This document shows, in pieces, positions 7,988 to 16,454 of a DNA stretch of 64,000 nt (the first letter of the stretch is position 1; each line of letters starts with the position of its first letter). Both the position numbers and the translations under genes were made by a program. The notes under the pieces are model-generated. The model did not search any database. It saw nothing but the letters and a program-made list of their open reading frames with translations, and was not told the DNA's origin. Source of the stretch: Maricaulis maris_C (lineage in GTDB: Bacteria > Pseudomonadota > Alphaproteobacteria > Caulobacterales > Maricaulaceae); assembly GCF_049116555.1 (NCBI RefSeq), contig NZ_JAGDYT010000001.1:682001-746000 (forward strand), written 5' to 3'.

Positions 7988-10315
7988 ATGACCACGACGC
8001 CAAGCGGCGATACCTATCTTCGAACTGCGTCTGACGCCGACGAGCCGAAATCGGCAGTCCAGCGTCTGACCGACACGGATGGCTGGGTGGGACAGGTTCT
8101 GCCCGGCCTGGTCGCCGTCAGCTGTATCTTTATCGTCGCCCTGGCCGTCATGGCGGGCGAGGGACGATTGATGTCGTCCGCCCGGGAAACCAATCTTCGT
8201 ACGCTGGAAACGGTTCTGCGCAATACGCGCCAACGCTTCGAGCTGTGGGCACAGTCGCGTGAGAATGACGCGCGGGTCTGGGCCGAGAATGACCGGCTCC
8301 ATGTCGCTATCGAAGGCCTCATGTCTTCGCCTGTTCCTGCCGATCTGGCGCAATCCGCGGATCAGGCCTGGCTGCGGGATACGCTGGGGCCCTGGCTAAC
8401 CGAATATGGCTATCGCGGCTTCACCTTGCTGGCCCCCAATGGCACGACACTGGCGTCGATGCGAGACGAGGATCTCGGCCAACCCTCATTGATCATCAGC
8501 CTCGTCAATGAGGACCGGCTCAACTCTACCGGGGTCGTCCTGACCCGACCGCATATCGTTGACCTCATCGATACGGCAGACGCCGCGAATCTGGACGCGG
8601 TCGACGAGGAAATCCTGATGTATGCCGTGGCGGCGGTCCGCGAAGGCGAGATGCTGCTGGGCTATCTGGCCCTGCGCATCGATCCGCTGTCCGAGTACAC
8701 CGCCACTTTCCGGGTCGGGCGTACCGGTGTGTCCGGCGAGACTTTTGCCATTGATCGCGATGGGCGCTTGTTGACCGAGACCCGCTATGGCGAGGAATTG
8801 ATCGAAGCCGACCTTCTGGTCGAGGGGCATCCCTCCATTCTCCATGTCGAGGTGCGCGATCCCGGCGTTGACGTGACCCTGGGCGGTATTCCCTCACTGC
8901 CCTATGCAGAGTGGCCTCTGACCGAGGCTGCGTCCGGCGTTATCGCCGAAGGCCAGGGCAGCGATCTTCGTGGCTATCGTGACATGCGTGGTGTGCTCGT
9001 GATGGGAGCGTGGGATTGGGACCCGGCCCGCGATATCGGCTTTGTCACCGAGGTTGAGCTGGGCGAAGCGATGGCCGGCGCCAATCAGGCGCGCGCTGTC
9101 CTGCGTGTCTTTGCCGTGGCGATGGCGCTCTCCTTCATCCTGCTCGCCGTATTGTTCAGTGCCCACCGTTCGATCACCCGGCGCCGGGCCCACGCCACGC
9201 ATGAGGCCAATCAGCGCCTGTCGCAGATCCTGATGACCGTCGCCGAAGGTATTTACGGCATTGATGGCGACGGGGTCGTGACATTCATCAATCCGCGCGC
9301 CTGCGCCATGCTGGGCTATCGCGAGGACGAGCTGATCGGCAAGACCATGCACAGCGTGGTGCATCATTCCCGGCGTGACGGTTCGGTCTTCCCGCGTGAG
9401 GAGTGTCCGATCCATTGCGCCGGCGTGGCGGCAGAATCGCCGGATGGTGACGTCTTTTGGACCAAGAGCGGCCAGCCCATCCCGATTGAGTCGGCGTCCT
9501 CGCCGATCGATCCGGACGACAAGTCTGTCGGCGCCGTTGTCACCTTCCGCGATGTCACCAATCGCAAGCGGGATGAGCTGGCCCTCCGGCGCTATGCACA
9601 GGAACTCAAGCGCTCGAATTCGGAGCTGCAGGAATTCGCCTATGCGGCCTCGCATGACCTGCAGGAGCCTTTGCGCAAGATCCAGGCCTTCGGTGAGCGT
9701 CTGAACAATAAGTGCTATGACGCGCTGGACGATACCGGGCGGCATTATCTGGAGCGCATGGTTGACGCTTCGACGCGCATGCGACGGCTGATTGATGACC
9801 TGCTCAGCTATTCGCGGGTCAATTCCAAGACGACCAATTTCCTCCCGGTCGACCTCTCGACCGTCCTGGCGGACGTGCTCTCTGACCTTGAGCCGCGGAT
9901 CAATGCCGAGGAGGCGAAGGTCCGGGTTGGCGAATTGCCGGCGATCGAGGCCGATCCCAGCCAGATGCACCAGCTCTTCCTCAATCTTTTGGCCAATGCA
10001 CTCAAGTTTCGCCGTCCCGGCATCCAGCCGTCGATTTCCATCGAGGGGAGTGTCGAGGTTGGCGAGAATGGTGCCATCGCGCGTATCGCCGTCGCCGATA
10101 ACGGGGTCGGGTTCGAACCGCGCCATGCCGAGCGCATTTTCGGCATGTTCGAACGCTTGCACGGGCGTGACGAGTTTGACGGCACCGGCGTTGGCCTGGC
10201 GACCTGCCGCAAGATTGCCGAGCGTCATGCCGGCGAGCTTACCGCCTGGGGCGAACCGGACTCCGGTGCTGTTTTCACCCTGCTCCTGCCTGTACGGCAG
10301 GGCAGCGTGATGTAG
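7988..10315 (+). CDS. Membrane sensor histidine kinase with extracytoplasmic sensor and PAS domain
   Basis: This 775-residue protein has a transmembrane helix at about 37-57 and a large periplasmic sensor region (about 58-370, possibly Cache-like). A second helix follows at about 371-395, a PAS domain at about 405-530 (AEGIYGIDGDGVVTFINP, ending VTFRDVTNRKRDE), then HisKA and HATPase. The phospho-acceptor is His556 in AYAASHDLQEPLRKIQAF, the phytochrome-type HisKA motif. The ATPase part has the N box LFLNLLANALKF, G1 DNGVGFEP and G2 GTGVGLATCRKIAE. It is followed by a second kinase with the same HisKA style and a single-domain regulator. The ligand is unknown. ATG 7988 was chosen as the first plausible start before the basic, polar N-terminus. 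Confidence 0.9.
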   Translation: MTTTPSGDTYLRTASDADEPKSAVQRLTDTDGWVGQVLPGLVAVSCIFIVALAVMAGEGRLMSSARETNLRTLETVLRNTRQRFELWAQSRENDARVWAENDRLHVAIEGLMSSPVPADLAQSADQAWLRDTLGPWLTEYGYRGFTLLAPNGTTLASMRDEDLGQPSLIISLVNEDRLNSTGVVLTRPHIVDLIDTADAANLDAVDEEILMYAVAAVREGEMLLGYLALRIDPLSEYTATFRVGRTGVSGETFAIDRDGRLLTETRYGEELIEADLLVEGHPSILHVEVRDPGVDVTLGGIPSLPYAEWPLTEAASGVIAEGQGSDLRGYRDMRGVLVMGAWDWDPARDIGFVTEVELGEAMAGANQARAVLRVFAVAMALSFILLAVLFSAHRSITRRRAHATHEANQRLSQILMTVAEGIYGIDGDGVVTFINPRACAMLGYREDELIGKTMHSVVHHSRRDGSVFPREECPIHCAGVAAESPDGDVFWTKSGQPIPIESASSPIDPDDKSVGAVVTFRDVTNRKRDELALRRYAQELKRSNSELQEFAYAASHDLQEPLRKIQAFGERLNNKCYDALDDTGRHYLERMVDASTRMRRLIDDLLSYSRVNSKTTNFLPVDLSTVLADVLSDLEPRINAEEAKVRVGELPAIEADPSQMHQLFLNLLANALKFRRPGIQPSISIEGSVEVGENGAIARIAVADNGVGFEPRHAERIFGMFERLHGRDEFDGTGVGLATCRKIAERHAGELTAWGEPDSGAVFTLLLPVRQGSVM

Positions 10316-10341
10316 CCCCCCATGTGTCAGCAGGGACAAGC

Positions 10342-11292
10342 ATGACCTCTCGCGAGCAAGCTCTTTACCGGTTCGCCCCGATTTTCATCGGCATGGCCGG
10401 AGGTTTGCTCGCCCTTATCGTGGTTCTGCCCTTCCTCGAGATGCCGCGCCCAGCGCTTGGCGAGACCGTGCTGCTCGGACTTGGTGCGGTCTCGGTATTC
10501 GGATTGACCGGGCTGGCCATTCACGGTCTGCGCGCCATCTCCCGGCAGCGTCGCGAGGCGGCCGCCCTGCAGCGCCGGATCGAGGATATCGAGCTCTATG
10601 CGGTGGCGGCCCGTCACGATCTTCGCGAACCCCTGCGCAAGATCATCACCTTTGGTGAGCGCCTGCGTGGTCGGCTCGGACCGGCCCCCGATGCCCAGCT
10701 TGATCGCTATGCCGAGCGCATGTCCAACGCCGCGGAACGCATGCAGGGCATGCTCGACGAGCTGGCCCAGCATGCGCGCGTGAATGACGCTTCAACTGAT
10801 CCTCAGGCCTTCGCGGCGGCGGAGGAATTATCCCAGCTTGTCGCTGCCAGCGCCGACCGGATCGCCGCAACAGGCGGTGAGGTGGCGCTGGGAGAATTGC
10901 CGGATGTGTATTGCGACCGGGCGCAATTCCGTGTCCTCTTCGCAATCCTGTTGGCCAATTCGATCCAGTATGCCCGCACGGATACGCCGCTGCGGGTCAC
11001 GATTGAAGGCGCGGCCCGGCCCGACGGGCAGGTCGAATTTCGCCATGGCGATAACGGGATCGGGTTTGCACCGGACAAGGCGGAGCGGATTTTCAAGCCC
11101 TTTGAGCGCTTGCATACGCGCGACGCCTATCCCGGCACTGGCATCGGTCTCGCAACAGCTCGAAAAATCGCGGAACGGCAGGGCGGAACGCTGAAAGCGC
11201 AGGGTGAAATCGGAAATGGGGCGGTCTTCACCTTGATCTTGCCGCGCCAAAAGGCGAGTTTGTTCCAAGACGATCCCAAATCAACGCTCTAA
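10342..11292 (+). CDS. Short membrane histidine kinase, paralogous to the upstream kinase
   Basis: This 316-residue protein has two transmembrane helices at the N-terminus (about 12-32 and 43-65) with almost no periplasmic loop. A short linker follows, then HisKA with His92 in AARHDLREPLRKIITF and an HATPase domain: FAILLANSIQY as N box, DNGIGFAPDKAERIFKPFERLH, and GTGIGLATARKIAERQGG. The kinase core closely mirrors the upstream protein, so the pair looks like a duplication in which this copy lost the sensor and PAS modules. It starts 26 bases after the upstream stop. With no evident sensor it may depend on its partner, or sense the membrane. Confidence 0.88.
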   Translation: MTSREQALYRFAPIFIGMAGGLLALIVVLPFLEMPRPALGETVLLGLGAVSVFGLTGLAIHGLRAISRQRREAAALQRRIEDIELYAVAARHDLREPLRKIITFGERLRGRLGPAPDAQLDRYAERMSNAAERMQGMLDELAQHARVNDASTDPQAFAAAEELSQLVAASADRIAATGGEVALGELPDVYCDRAQFRVLFAILLANSIQYARTDTPLRVTIEGAARPDGQVEFRHGDNGIGFAPDKAERIFKPFERLHTRDAYPGTGIGLATARKIAERQGGTLKAQGEIGNGAVFTLILPRQKASLFQDDPKSTL

Positions 11293-11311
11293 CCGGGTTG
11301 AGGCTGTCATC

Positions 11312-11794
11312 ATGAGCGACGAAAACCAGCTATTCACCATCCTGATGGTCGATGACGATCCGGATGATCGGCTGCTGTTCAAGGAAGCCTGCGAGGAAGT
11401 GCGTTTGCGCAATCCGCTCGACTTCCTGGAGAATGGCGAGCAGCTGGTGGACTATCTCAAGCGGCGGGGCAATTACGCGGATCGCGAGGGAGCCCCTTTT
11501 CCGGGGATTATCCTGCTCGATCTCAACATGCCGCTGAAGGATGGCCGCGAGGCACTTGAGGAAATCAAGGCCGATGACGAATTGCGGCATATCCCGATCA
11601 TCGTCCTGACCACATCTAAGGATGAGGATGATATCCTCTCCTCCTACGGGCTGGGAGCCTCCTCCTATATCGTCAAGCCGATCTCGCTGGACCGCCTGAT
11701 GCGGGTCGTCAATTCGATCGGCGAGTACTGGGTCCAGATTGTCGAAGTACCGACGATCGAAGGCCAGGCCGACACTGGCGCGGACGACATCTGA
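11312..11794 (+). CDS. Single-domain response regulator, Rcp1/CheY-like
   Basis: This 160-residue protein consists of a receiver domain only. It shows the acidic triad DDDPDDR near residue 14, the phospho-acceptor Asp70 in GIILLDLNMPLKDG, the Thr in IIVLTTSKDEDD and the Lys in SYIVKPISLDRL. The insertion around residues 45-60 and the NMPxxDG style match Rcp1-type regulators that partner phytochrome-like kinases with the HDLxEPLRKI motif. No output domain is present, so it signals by protein contact. It lies 19 bases after the second kinase, and the three genes form one likely operon. Confidence 0.92.
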   Translation: MSDENQLFTILMVDDDPDDRLLFKEACEEVRLRNPLDFLENGEQLVDYLKRRGNYADREGAPFPGIILLDLNMPLKDGREALEEIKADDELRHIPIIVLTTSKDEDDILSSYGLGASSYIVKPISLDRLMRVVNSIGEYWVQIVEVPTIEGQADTGADDI

Positions 11795-11895
11795 CCCGAA
11801 CCGTTTCCGGTTTCCCCGCGCAGGCGAATTTGCTAACCTCCCTTCTGCCGGGGGGCGAAGTCGGGTCTGCGTGATCCGCAGTTCGGGGAATCAAT

Positions 11896-12234
11896 ATGAA
11901 ACATCTTCTTGTGGCCGGCATGGCCTGTGCGCTGATGGCGTCACCGGCTCTGGCTGAAGGCATGAGCAATGCATTCGGGCATGCCGTTCGCGTGACCGCA
12001 GGCGAGCAATCCTTCGACGCATGGTTCAATGCCGATGGCAGCTATAGCGACAGTCGCGGCGTTGCCGGGACCTGGACCTATGACAGCCAGCTCTGCATCC
12101 AGGTCATGACCGAGAACGGCGCCAATGAGAATTGCGGTCCGTGGAATGAAGCGCTCGCCGCGGGCGAAAGCTGGGTCACCAATGGCTGGTCGGATGATGG
12201 CAGCGCGTTGACCGTGCAGATCATCGCTGAATAG
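11896..12234 (+). CDS. Small secreted protein of unknown function
   Basis: This 112-residue protein has a clear signal peptide (KHLLVAGMACALMASPALA), giving a mature protein of about 92 residues. The mature part is rich in Trp, Asn and Ser (AWFNADGSYSDSRG, GTWTYDSQLCIQV) and contains two cysteines (LCIQV and ENCGPWNE) that could pair in the periplasm. The layout suggests a small beta-sheet fold of the kind seen in proteins that begin with a GTWxxDGxxLC pattern. No function can be assigned. It has its own upstream gap of about 100 bases after the regulator. Confidence 0.65.
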   Translation: MKHLLVAGMACALMASPALAEGMSNAFGHAVRVTAGEQSFDAWFNADGSYSDSRGVAGTWTYDSQLCIQVMTENGANENCGPWNEALAAGESWVTNGWSDDGSALTVQIIAE

Positions 12235-12260
12235 TCAGCTGTAATCTCAATCATGGCAGT

Positions 12261-12297
12261 CCGGGGAGCCGATCGTGATGCGCGATCGTCCCCCGGC
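12261..12297 (+). terminator. Hairpin after the small secreted protein gene
   Basis: CCGGGG and CCCCGG flank an inner CGATCG...CGATCG pair 27 bases after the stop at 12234. The stem is interrupted and followed only by CTGTTT, so it is a weak candidate terminator. Confidence 0.35.
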
Positions 12298-12411
12298 TGT
12301 TTCGCGCCTCACGCGACCGCAGGCGACGACGGCCTGGTTTCCGGCTAACATCGGGCCCGCAGGTCGCCATTACGAGGGTGGCCGGTACAGGGTGATGGCG
12401 AGGGGAAGATC

Positions 12412-13059
12412 ATGTTGTTAGCGCGTCTGTCCAAGATCTCGGCCACGCTGTTCCTGTCGATGGTCATGGCCATCTTCATGCTGGCCCTGCTGTGGTTCTA
12501 CGCCGCGGACTGGCTCAGCTGGGTCCAGGATGGCGCCGATCTGCTCGAGGACATGATCGCTGCGATTCCGCTCGAGGACCGCTATAATAATTTCGTCCGG
12601 CTCTTCGCCAGCGACGACAAGATCGTCCTGCTTATCTTCACCATCATCGCGCGCATCATCCTGGCGATCATTGGTGGCGGATTCACGGCCCTGACGGGCG
12701 GGAATGACCGCTACAAGGTCAAGGAGCCGGGGCTGATCAGCCAGGTCTCCTCAATGATGGCGACGCTCTTCCTGTCCTTCGTGGTGGCCATCATCATGCT
12801 GGCCGTGATCTCGATTGCGGCGGAAGGTGTCCTGCACTCCCTGCTTGATGCGGCGGACTGGGTCGAAGACCAGCTTGCCCATTTGCCGATTGGCGGACGC
12901 TGGCGCGCCGGCGTTCGCTTTGCGGTCTCCGACGACAAGATCGTGCTGCTTTTCTTCACCATCATCGCCCGCCTTCTCATCGCCGTGGTCGCGACCGGGG
13001 TCAGCCGGTCGGTTGGTGGCGGCAAGGCCGAGATCGTGCCCCCGAAGGCGCAGGCCTGA
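12412..13059 (+). CDS. Membrane protein with tandem internal duplication
   Basis: This 215-residue protein is made of two similar halves of about 100 residues. Each half has ATLFLSxVxAIxMLA as a first transmembrane helix, a roughly 45-residue amphipathic stretch (VQDGADLLEDMIAAIP in one, LLDAADWVEDQLAHLP in the other), then the near-identical SDDKIVLLxFTIIAR as a second helix. There are four membrane segments in all, and the inter-helix stretches would lie on the same side. I do not recognise the family. A GGGGAAG motif precedes the ATG. It is probably an inner-membrane protein; the function is unknown. Confidence 0.75.
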   Translation: MLLARLSKISATLFLSMVMAIFMLALLWFYAADWLSWVQDGADLLEDMIAAIPLEDRYNNFVRLFASDDKIVLLIFTIIARIILAIIGGGFTALTGGNDRYKVKEPGLISQVSSMMATLFLSFVVAIIMLAVISIAAEGVLHSLLDAADWVEDQLAHLPIGGRWRAGVRFAVSDDKIVLLFFTIIARLLIAVVATGVSRSVGGGKAEIVPPKAQA

Positions 13060-13065
13060 TCGGTC

Positions 13066-14082
13066 TCAGTCGCTGAGTGCCGCCGCCAGATAGGGCAGGG
13101 ACACATCCATCCGGTAATCGATGGAGGAATGCGTGTCCGGGAACTCCTCATACCGGTGATTGACGCCCATCGCGGTGAGCTTTCGCGTCATCCGGCGGGC
13201 GCCATAGACCAGATTATACTGGTCGATATCGCCGCAATCGATCATCAGCGCCTTGAGCGTTTTCAGTCCCTCGCCATGCGTGTCGACCAGTTCCAGCGGA
13301 TCCCACTTCATCCACTCTGCCCAGCGCTCGGGGATCAGTTCGCAGGTATCCATGGTCACGGGCAGGCGGATACCCATCAGCACATCCGGGTCCGGATCGG
13401 GATCATAGGTCGCGCCCATGGCCAGGGTCATCAGCGCATGCAGATCGTCCCCGGACAGTTTCGGGGCGGCCTCGAAGGCCTCGATGAAGCTGGCAATCGT
13501 GCCGCCATGCCGGTCGATCCGGCGCAGCGTGTGGGCAAAGTCGGTCGCGAAGGCCAGTTCAAAGCCCATATCGCCGGAATGGCACACCGCGCCGGCCCAG
13601 ACATCGGGATGCTCAAGCGCATGCATCATGGCGCCATAACCGCCAGAGGACTTGCCGAAGACAGCGCGTTTGCCGGTCCCGCCACAGCCAAATTTGTTCT
13701 CGATGCCCGGCAACATTTCCTTGATCAGGAAATCCGCCCACATTCCCATGGCCGGTGAGTTCACATACTGATTGCCACCCAGCCGGGTGAAGCAGTCGGG
13801 AAAGGCGATCACGGCCGGTTTCATGACGCCGGTGGCGATCAGGCGGTCGGCGCGCTCGGGGACATTCTCGCCGAAATTTTTCCAGTTCACATGGCCAAGG
13901 CCCGAGCCGGTGAAGCCGGCCAGATCGACGAGGAGCGGCAGGTCGCTGCCGTCATGGCCATGCGGGACATAGACATCGACCCGGCGCCGCGTCGGATCGC
14001 CCAGGCGGTTGCCCGCCAATACCTGGCTGTCGATGTAGAGGGTGTGAACCTGCCCGGCTGGCAGGGAATGGTCCTGGCGCAT
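13066..14082 (-). CDS. Alpha/beta hydrolase of the esterase D family (PF00756-like)
   Basis: This 338-residue cytosolic-looking protein begins with a RVDVYVPHGHDGSDLPLLVDL strand region. It has the nucleophile elbow FGKSSGGYGAM at about residue 150, and a late His in FPDTHSSIDYR that fits the catalytic position. These features match the putative esterase family that also holds S-formylglutathione hydrolase and enterochelin esterase; the substrate is unknown. ATG 14082 was chosen for its GGGGAG ribosome site, and sequence upstream of it in frame has no family character. It is divergent from the phosphoribosyltransferase gene, with a shared 94-base control region. Confidence 0.78.
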   Translation of the reverse strand: MRQDHSLPAGQVHTLYIDSQVLAGNRLGDPTRRRVDVYVPHGHDGSDLPLLVDLAGFTGSGLGHVNWKNFGENVPERADRLIATGVMKPAVIAFPDCFTRLGGNQYVNSPAMGMWADFLIKEMLPGIENKFGCGGTGKRAVFGKSSGGYGAMMHALEHPDVWAGAVCHSGDMGFELAFATDFAHTLRRIDRHGGTIASFIEAFEAAPKLSGDDLHALMTLAMGATYDPDPDPDVLMGIRLPVTMDTCELIPERWAEWMKWDPLELVDTHGEGLKTLKALMIDCGDIDQYNLVYGARRMTRKLTAMGVNHRYEEFPDTHSSIDYRMDVSLPYLAAALSD

Positions 14083-14176
14083 ATCAACTCCCCGATCTGC
14101 TGGCGGGCAGCCTAGGCTGCGCCGCGCCGGTCGCAAATGCTTGAGCTGCGGTCGCAAACCGGGCCATCCTGCGGCC

Positions 14177-14734
14177 ATGACCAGCGCCAAGCACTACATC
14201 TCTGCCAATGACCTCCTCGAAGACAGTCTGCGCCTGGCGCGGCAAATCCTCGAGAGTGGTTTTCGTCCGACCCATATCGTCGGGGTCTGGCGCGGCGGGG
14301 CGCCGGTCGGGATTGCGGTGCAGGAATATCTCGCCTGGCGCGGGATCGAGACTGACCACATCGCCATCCGCACCGCCTCCTATACCGGGATTGGCGAGCA
14401 GGACCGTAATGTCCGGGTCTATGGCGAGGGCTATCTGGTCGATACGCTCAATGCCGATGACCGTCTTCTGATCGTCGATGATGTCTATGACAGCGGCCGC
14501 TCGATCGCCGCGGTCCTGCAAGTCCTGCGCGCCAAGTGCCGGCGCAACTTCCCCGCCGATGCGCGGATTGCGACGGTCTATTACAAGCCGCTGCGCAACA
14601 CGACCGACCTGACTCCGGACTATTTTGTCCATGAATGCGATGACTGGCTGGTCTTCCCGCATGAGATCTGCGGTCTCAGCGACGCGGAGATCGCGGCCAA
14701 GGGCGAGGCCGGCTCGGTGATCCTGAAACCATGA
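14177..14734 (+). CDS. Phosphoribosyltransferase-domain protein
   Basis: This 185-residue type I PRTase fold protein has the PRPP loop LLIVDDVYDSGRS at about residue 100. Its N-terminal VGVWRGGAPVGIAVQEYL corresponds to the PPi loop of hypoxanthine/xanthine-type enzymes. Proteins of this form act as purine salvage enzymes or, in some clades, as regulators of unknown substrate; hypoxanthine PRTase is the best guess. The stop overlaps the next gene by ATGA, so the two are coupled. Confidence 0.8.
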   Translation: MTSAKHYISANDLLEDSLRLARQILESGFRPTHIVGVWRGGAPVGIAVQEYLAWRGIETDHIAIRTASYTGIGEQDRNVRVYGEGYLVDTLNADDRLLIVDDVYDSGRSIAAVLQVLRAKCRRNFPADARIATVYYKPLRNTTDLTPDYFVHECDDWLVFPHEICGLSDAEIAAKGEAGSVILKP

Positions 14735-15060
14735 GCCTGGTCACCGCGGCCCAGCTGCGCGGCCTCCTTATCGTGGCGGAAGGGGCGCTTTCAGAGGCCC
14801 AATGGCGGTTCTGGGAGGGCGTGATGATCGAACCGGAAACCTGGCGCGCGCCGGTTGAGACCGGGTTTGATTTCGCTGTTTGGGTCGTGGCCGTCCAAGG
14901 TGATCGGGCGGTCTGGTTCAACAGCGTCGCCAATTGCTTCGAGCTGTCGCGCTTTGCCAGGCCGGGCCAGCTTGACGCCCCCGGCCTCGGGCGCGGTGAG
15001 CTGACGGCTTTGGTTGACCAGCTCGCGAGTGAAGACCACGCCCGGGATCGACGCGGCTAA
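14731..15060 (+). CDS. Hypothetical protein coupled to the phosphoribosyltransferase
   Basis: This 109-residue soluble protein has its ATG overlapping the PRTase stop by four bases. It has no signal peptide and no membrane helix. It is rich in Trp (AQWRFWEGVMIEP, ETWRAPVETG, VWFNSVANC) and ends in a charged tail. I recognise no family. The translational coupling is the only clue to its role. Confidence 0.55.
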   Translation: MSLVTAAQLRGLLIVAEGALSEAQWRFWEGVMIEPETWRAPVETGFDFAVWVVAVQGDRAVWFNSVANCFELSRFARPGQLDAPGLGRGELTALVDQLASEDHARDRRG

Positions 15061-15229
15061 TCCGCTCCATTCCGCGGTCGTCCTGGCGCAAACCTCACCA
15101 TTTGTTTTTTCAGGCTGTAGCCATGACGGCTGACACCCGACTACGGCAGACCGGGTTGCCGAAGCAGAGTGGCTGGGCGTGCGCGCGGAAGTCGCCACCC
15201 GAAAGACGCGGCCTGGCCCTGATCCGAGG
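15061..15229. other. Intergenic stretch with a possible repeat fragment
   Basis: This is the gap between convergent genes. It contains GGCGCAAACCTCACCAT (about 15091-15107), identical to the left flank of the structured repeat at 27666, followed by a TTTTTT run, but without the rest of that element. A 38-codon frame from 15123 exists but has no ribosome site or recognisable content. Confidence 0.3.
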
Positions 15230-15955
15230 TCAGATGAGGTAGCCAGCCGTATTCGCCCAGCTGTGGAGCAGGATCGGCAGGAGCAGGCTGCCTGTGGCAA
15301 CGCGGACATGGATCCACAGCGCGGCATAGATCAGTGGAACGATCTCGCCCCAGACAAAGCTGATTGACCAGTCCGGCCCGACCCCCAGTGCGTGGGTGAC
15401 GTAGAACTGGGCCGTGACGATGAGGGCGGCAAAACCAAGCGGCGCGCCGAGGATATTGACGGTCGGACGAAACGCGCGTTCCAGCATCAACAACAGCACG
15501 CCGCGATACAGGAGTTCCTCGTCCAGGCTCGGCATGGTGAGCTGGTAGGTCCACTCGGCCAGCGGCTCCGACTTCACCCCAGGCCAGTAAAGCCACATGA
15601 ACAGCGCGGTCGCGATGGCGGTGAAAGCAGCGACAGCAAAGCCTGTCCGCGGCGCCGGTCCCGATTGGGCCAGGGTCAGACCGAAGGCGGCGCGGTCGCC
15701 ACGGAACAGCATCAGACCGGCGACAAGCACCAGCACGGTTCCCGCGATCTTGCCTTCCCAGTTATAGCGACCGGGAAGGATGTCCGGATACAGCCCGGCC
15801 ACCCCAAGAAACAGCAGGAATTTGTGAACCGCGTAGAGCGCGATCGCGCCACCCAGCCAGCCCCAGTGAACCCGTCCGCGCAGCAGGATTGCGGCCACAA
15901 GGCAAAGTCCCAGAAGAACGATGCTTTCGACGATGACTGTGTTGTAAATCCCCAT
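15230..15955 (-). CDS. CPBP-family (CAAX/Abi) intramembrane metalloprotease homologue
   Basis: This 241-residue protein has about seven membrane segments. It carries the glutamate motif DEELLYRGVLLLMLER (EExxxR) near residue 140, the later FVWGEIVPLIYAALWIHV segment, and HSWANTAGYL at the C-terminus, where His and Asn complete the CPBP active site. Bacterial members cleave or modify membrane peptides; the target is unknown. The start at 15955 has no strong ribosome site. Confidence 0.8.
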   Translation of the reverse strand: MGIYNTVIVESIVLLGLCLVAAILLRGRVHWGWLGGAIALYAVHKFLLFLGVAGLYPDILPGRYNWEGKIAGTVLVLVAGLMLFRGDRAAFGLTLAQSGPAPRTGFAVAAFTAIATALFMWLYWPGVKSEPLAEWTYQLTMPSLDEELLYRGVLLLMLERAFRPTVNILGAPLGFAALIVTAQFYVTHALGVGPDWSISFVWGEIVPLIYAALWIHVRVATGSLLLPILLHSWANTAGYLI

Positions 15956-16024
15956 CCGGTAAGACTAGGGAAGGCCGCACTGCCCGGCAAGCGCGGCGTC
16001 CGCCGGGTTCGGGGGTGGGGGTCG

Positions 16025-16417
16025 CTATCCCGGACGGTGTATCGCGCACAGCTTGTGGCCATCGGGATCGCGTACATAGGAGAGGTGCAGCGTGCCCATA
16101 TTGCTGGAGCGCGGACCGGGGGCGTCTTCAATGGATGTGCCGCCATTGGCGACGGCGACATCGTGAAACTCGACCACTTGCTCAGGTGAGCTGCACTTGA
16201 ACCCTATCGTCGAGCCATTGGAGGCTGTGGCCTGTTCGTCATTGATGGGCTCGCTGATGCAGAAGGCATTGCCGTCATGCAGATAGAAATAGCGAACGTG
16301 ACCGGTGGCGGCCTCATTGCGGACCGCCTCGCCGGCGCCCATCGCGCCCAGGACGGCGTCGTAAAAGCGCTTCGAGCGCTCGATGTCGCTCGTTCCGACC
16401 ATGATGTGATTGAACAT
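16025..16417 (-). CDS. VOC-family (glyoxalase/dioxygenase fold) protein
   Basis: This 130-residue protein opens with MFNHIMVGTSDIERSKRFYDAVLGAMG, the standard beta-alpha unit of the vicinal oxygen chelate fold. It ends with LSYVRDPDGHKLCAIHR, the matching late strand of the second unit. His4 and residues in the last strand are candidate metal ligands. The substrate is unknown; many relatives are simply annotated as lactoylglutathione lyase-like. GGGAGAG precedes the ATG. Confidence 0.82.
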   Translation of the reverse strand: MFNHIMVGTSDIERSKRFYDAVLGAMGAGEAVRNEAATGHVRYFYLHDGNAFCISEPINDEQATASNGSTIGFKCSSPEQVVEFHDVAVANGGTSIEDAPGPRSSNMGTLHLSYVRDPDGHKLCAIHRPG

Positions 16418-16454
16418 GCCTGTCTCTCCCTCAAGGTGGCGCGGCCGCCACGAC

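Noticed and set aside
8894..10339. Long open frame (481 codons) antisense to the first histidine kinase
   Set aside because: The plus strand encodes a kinase with all catalytic motifs. The antisense frame shows no family motif and is an effect of high GC codon usage.
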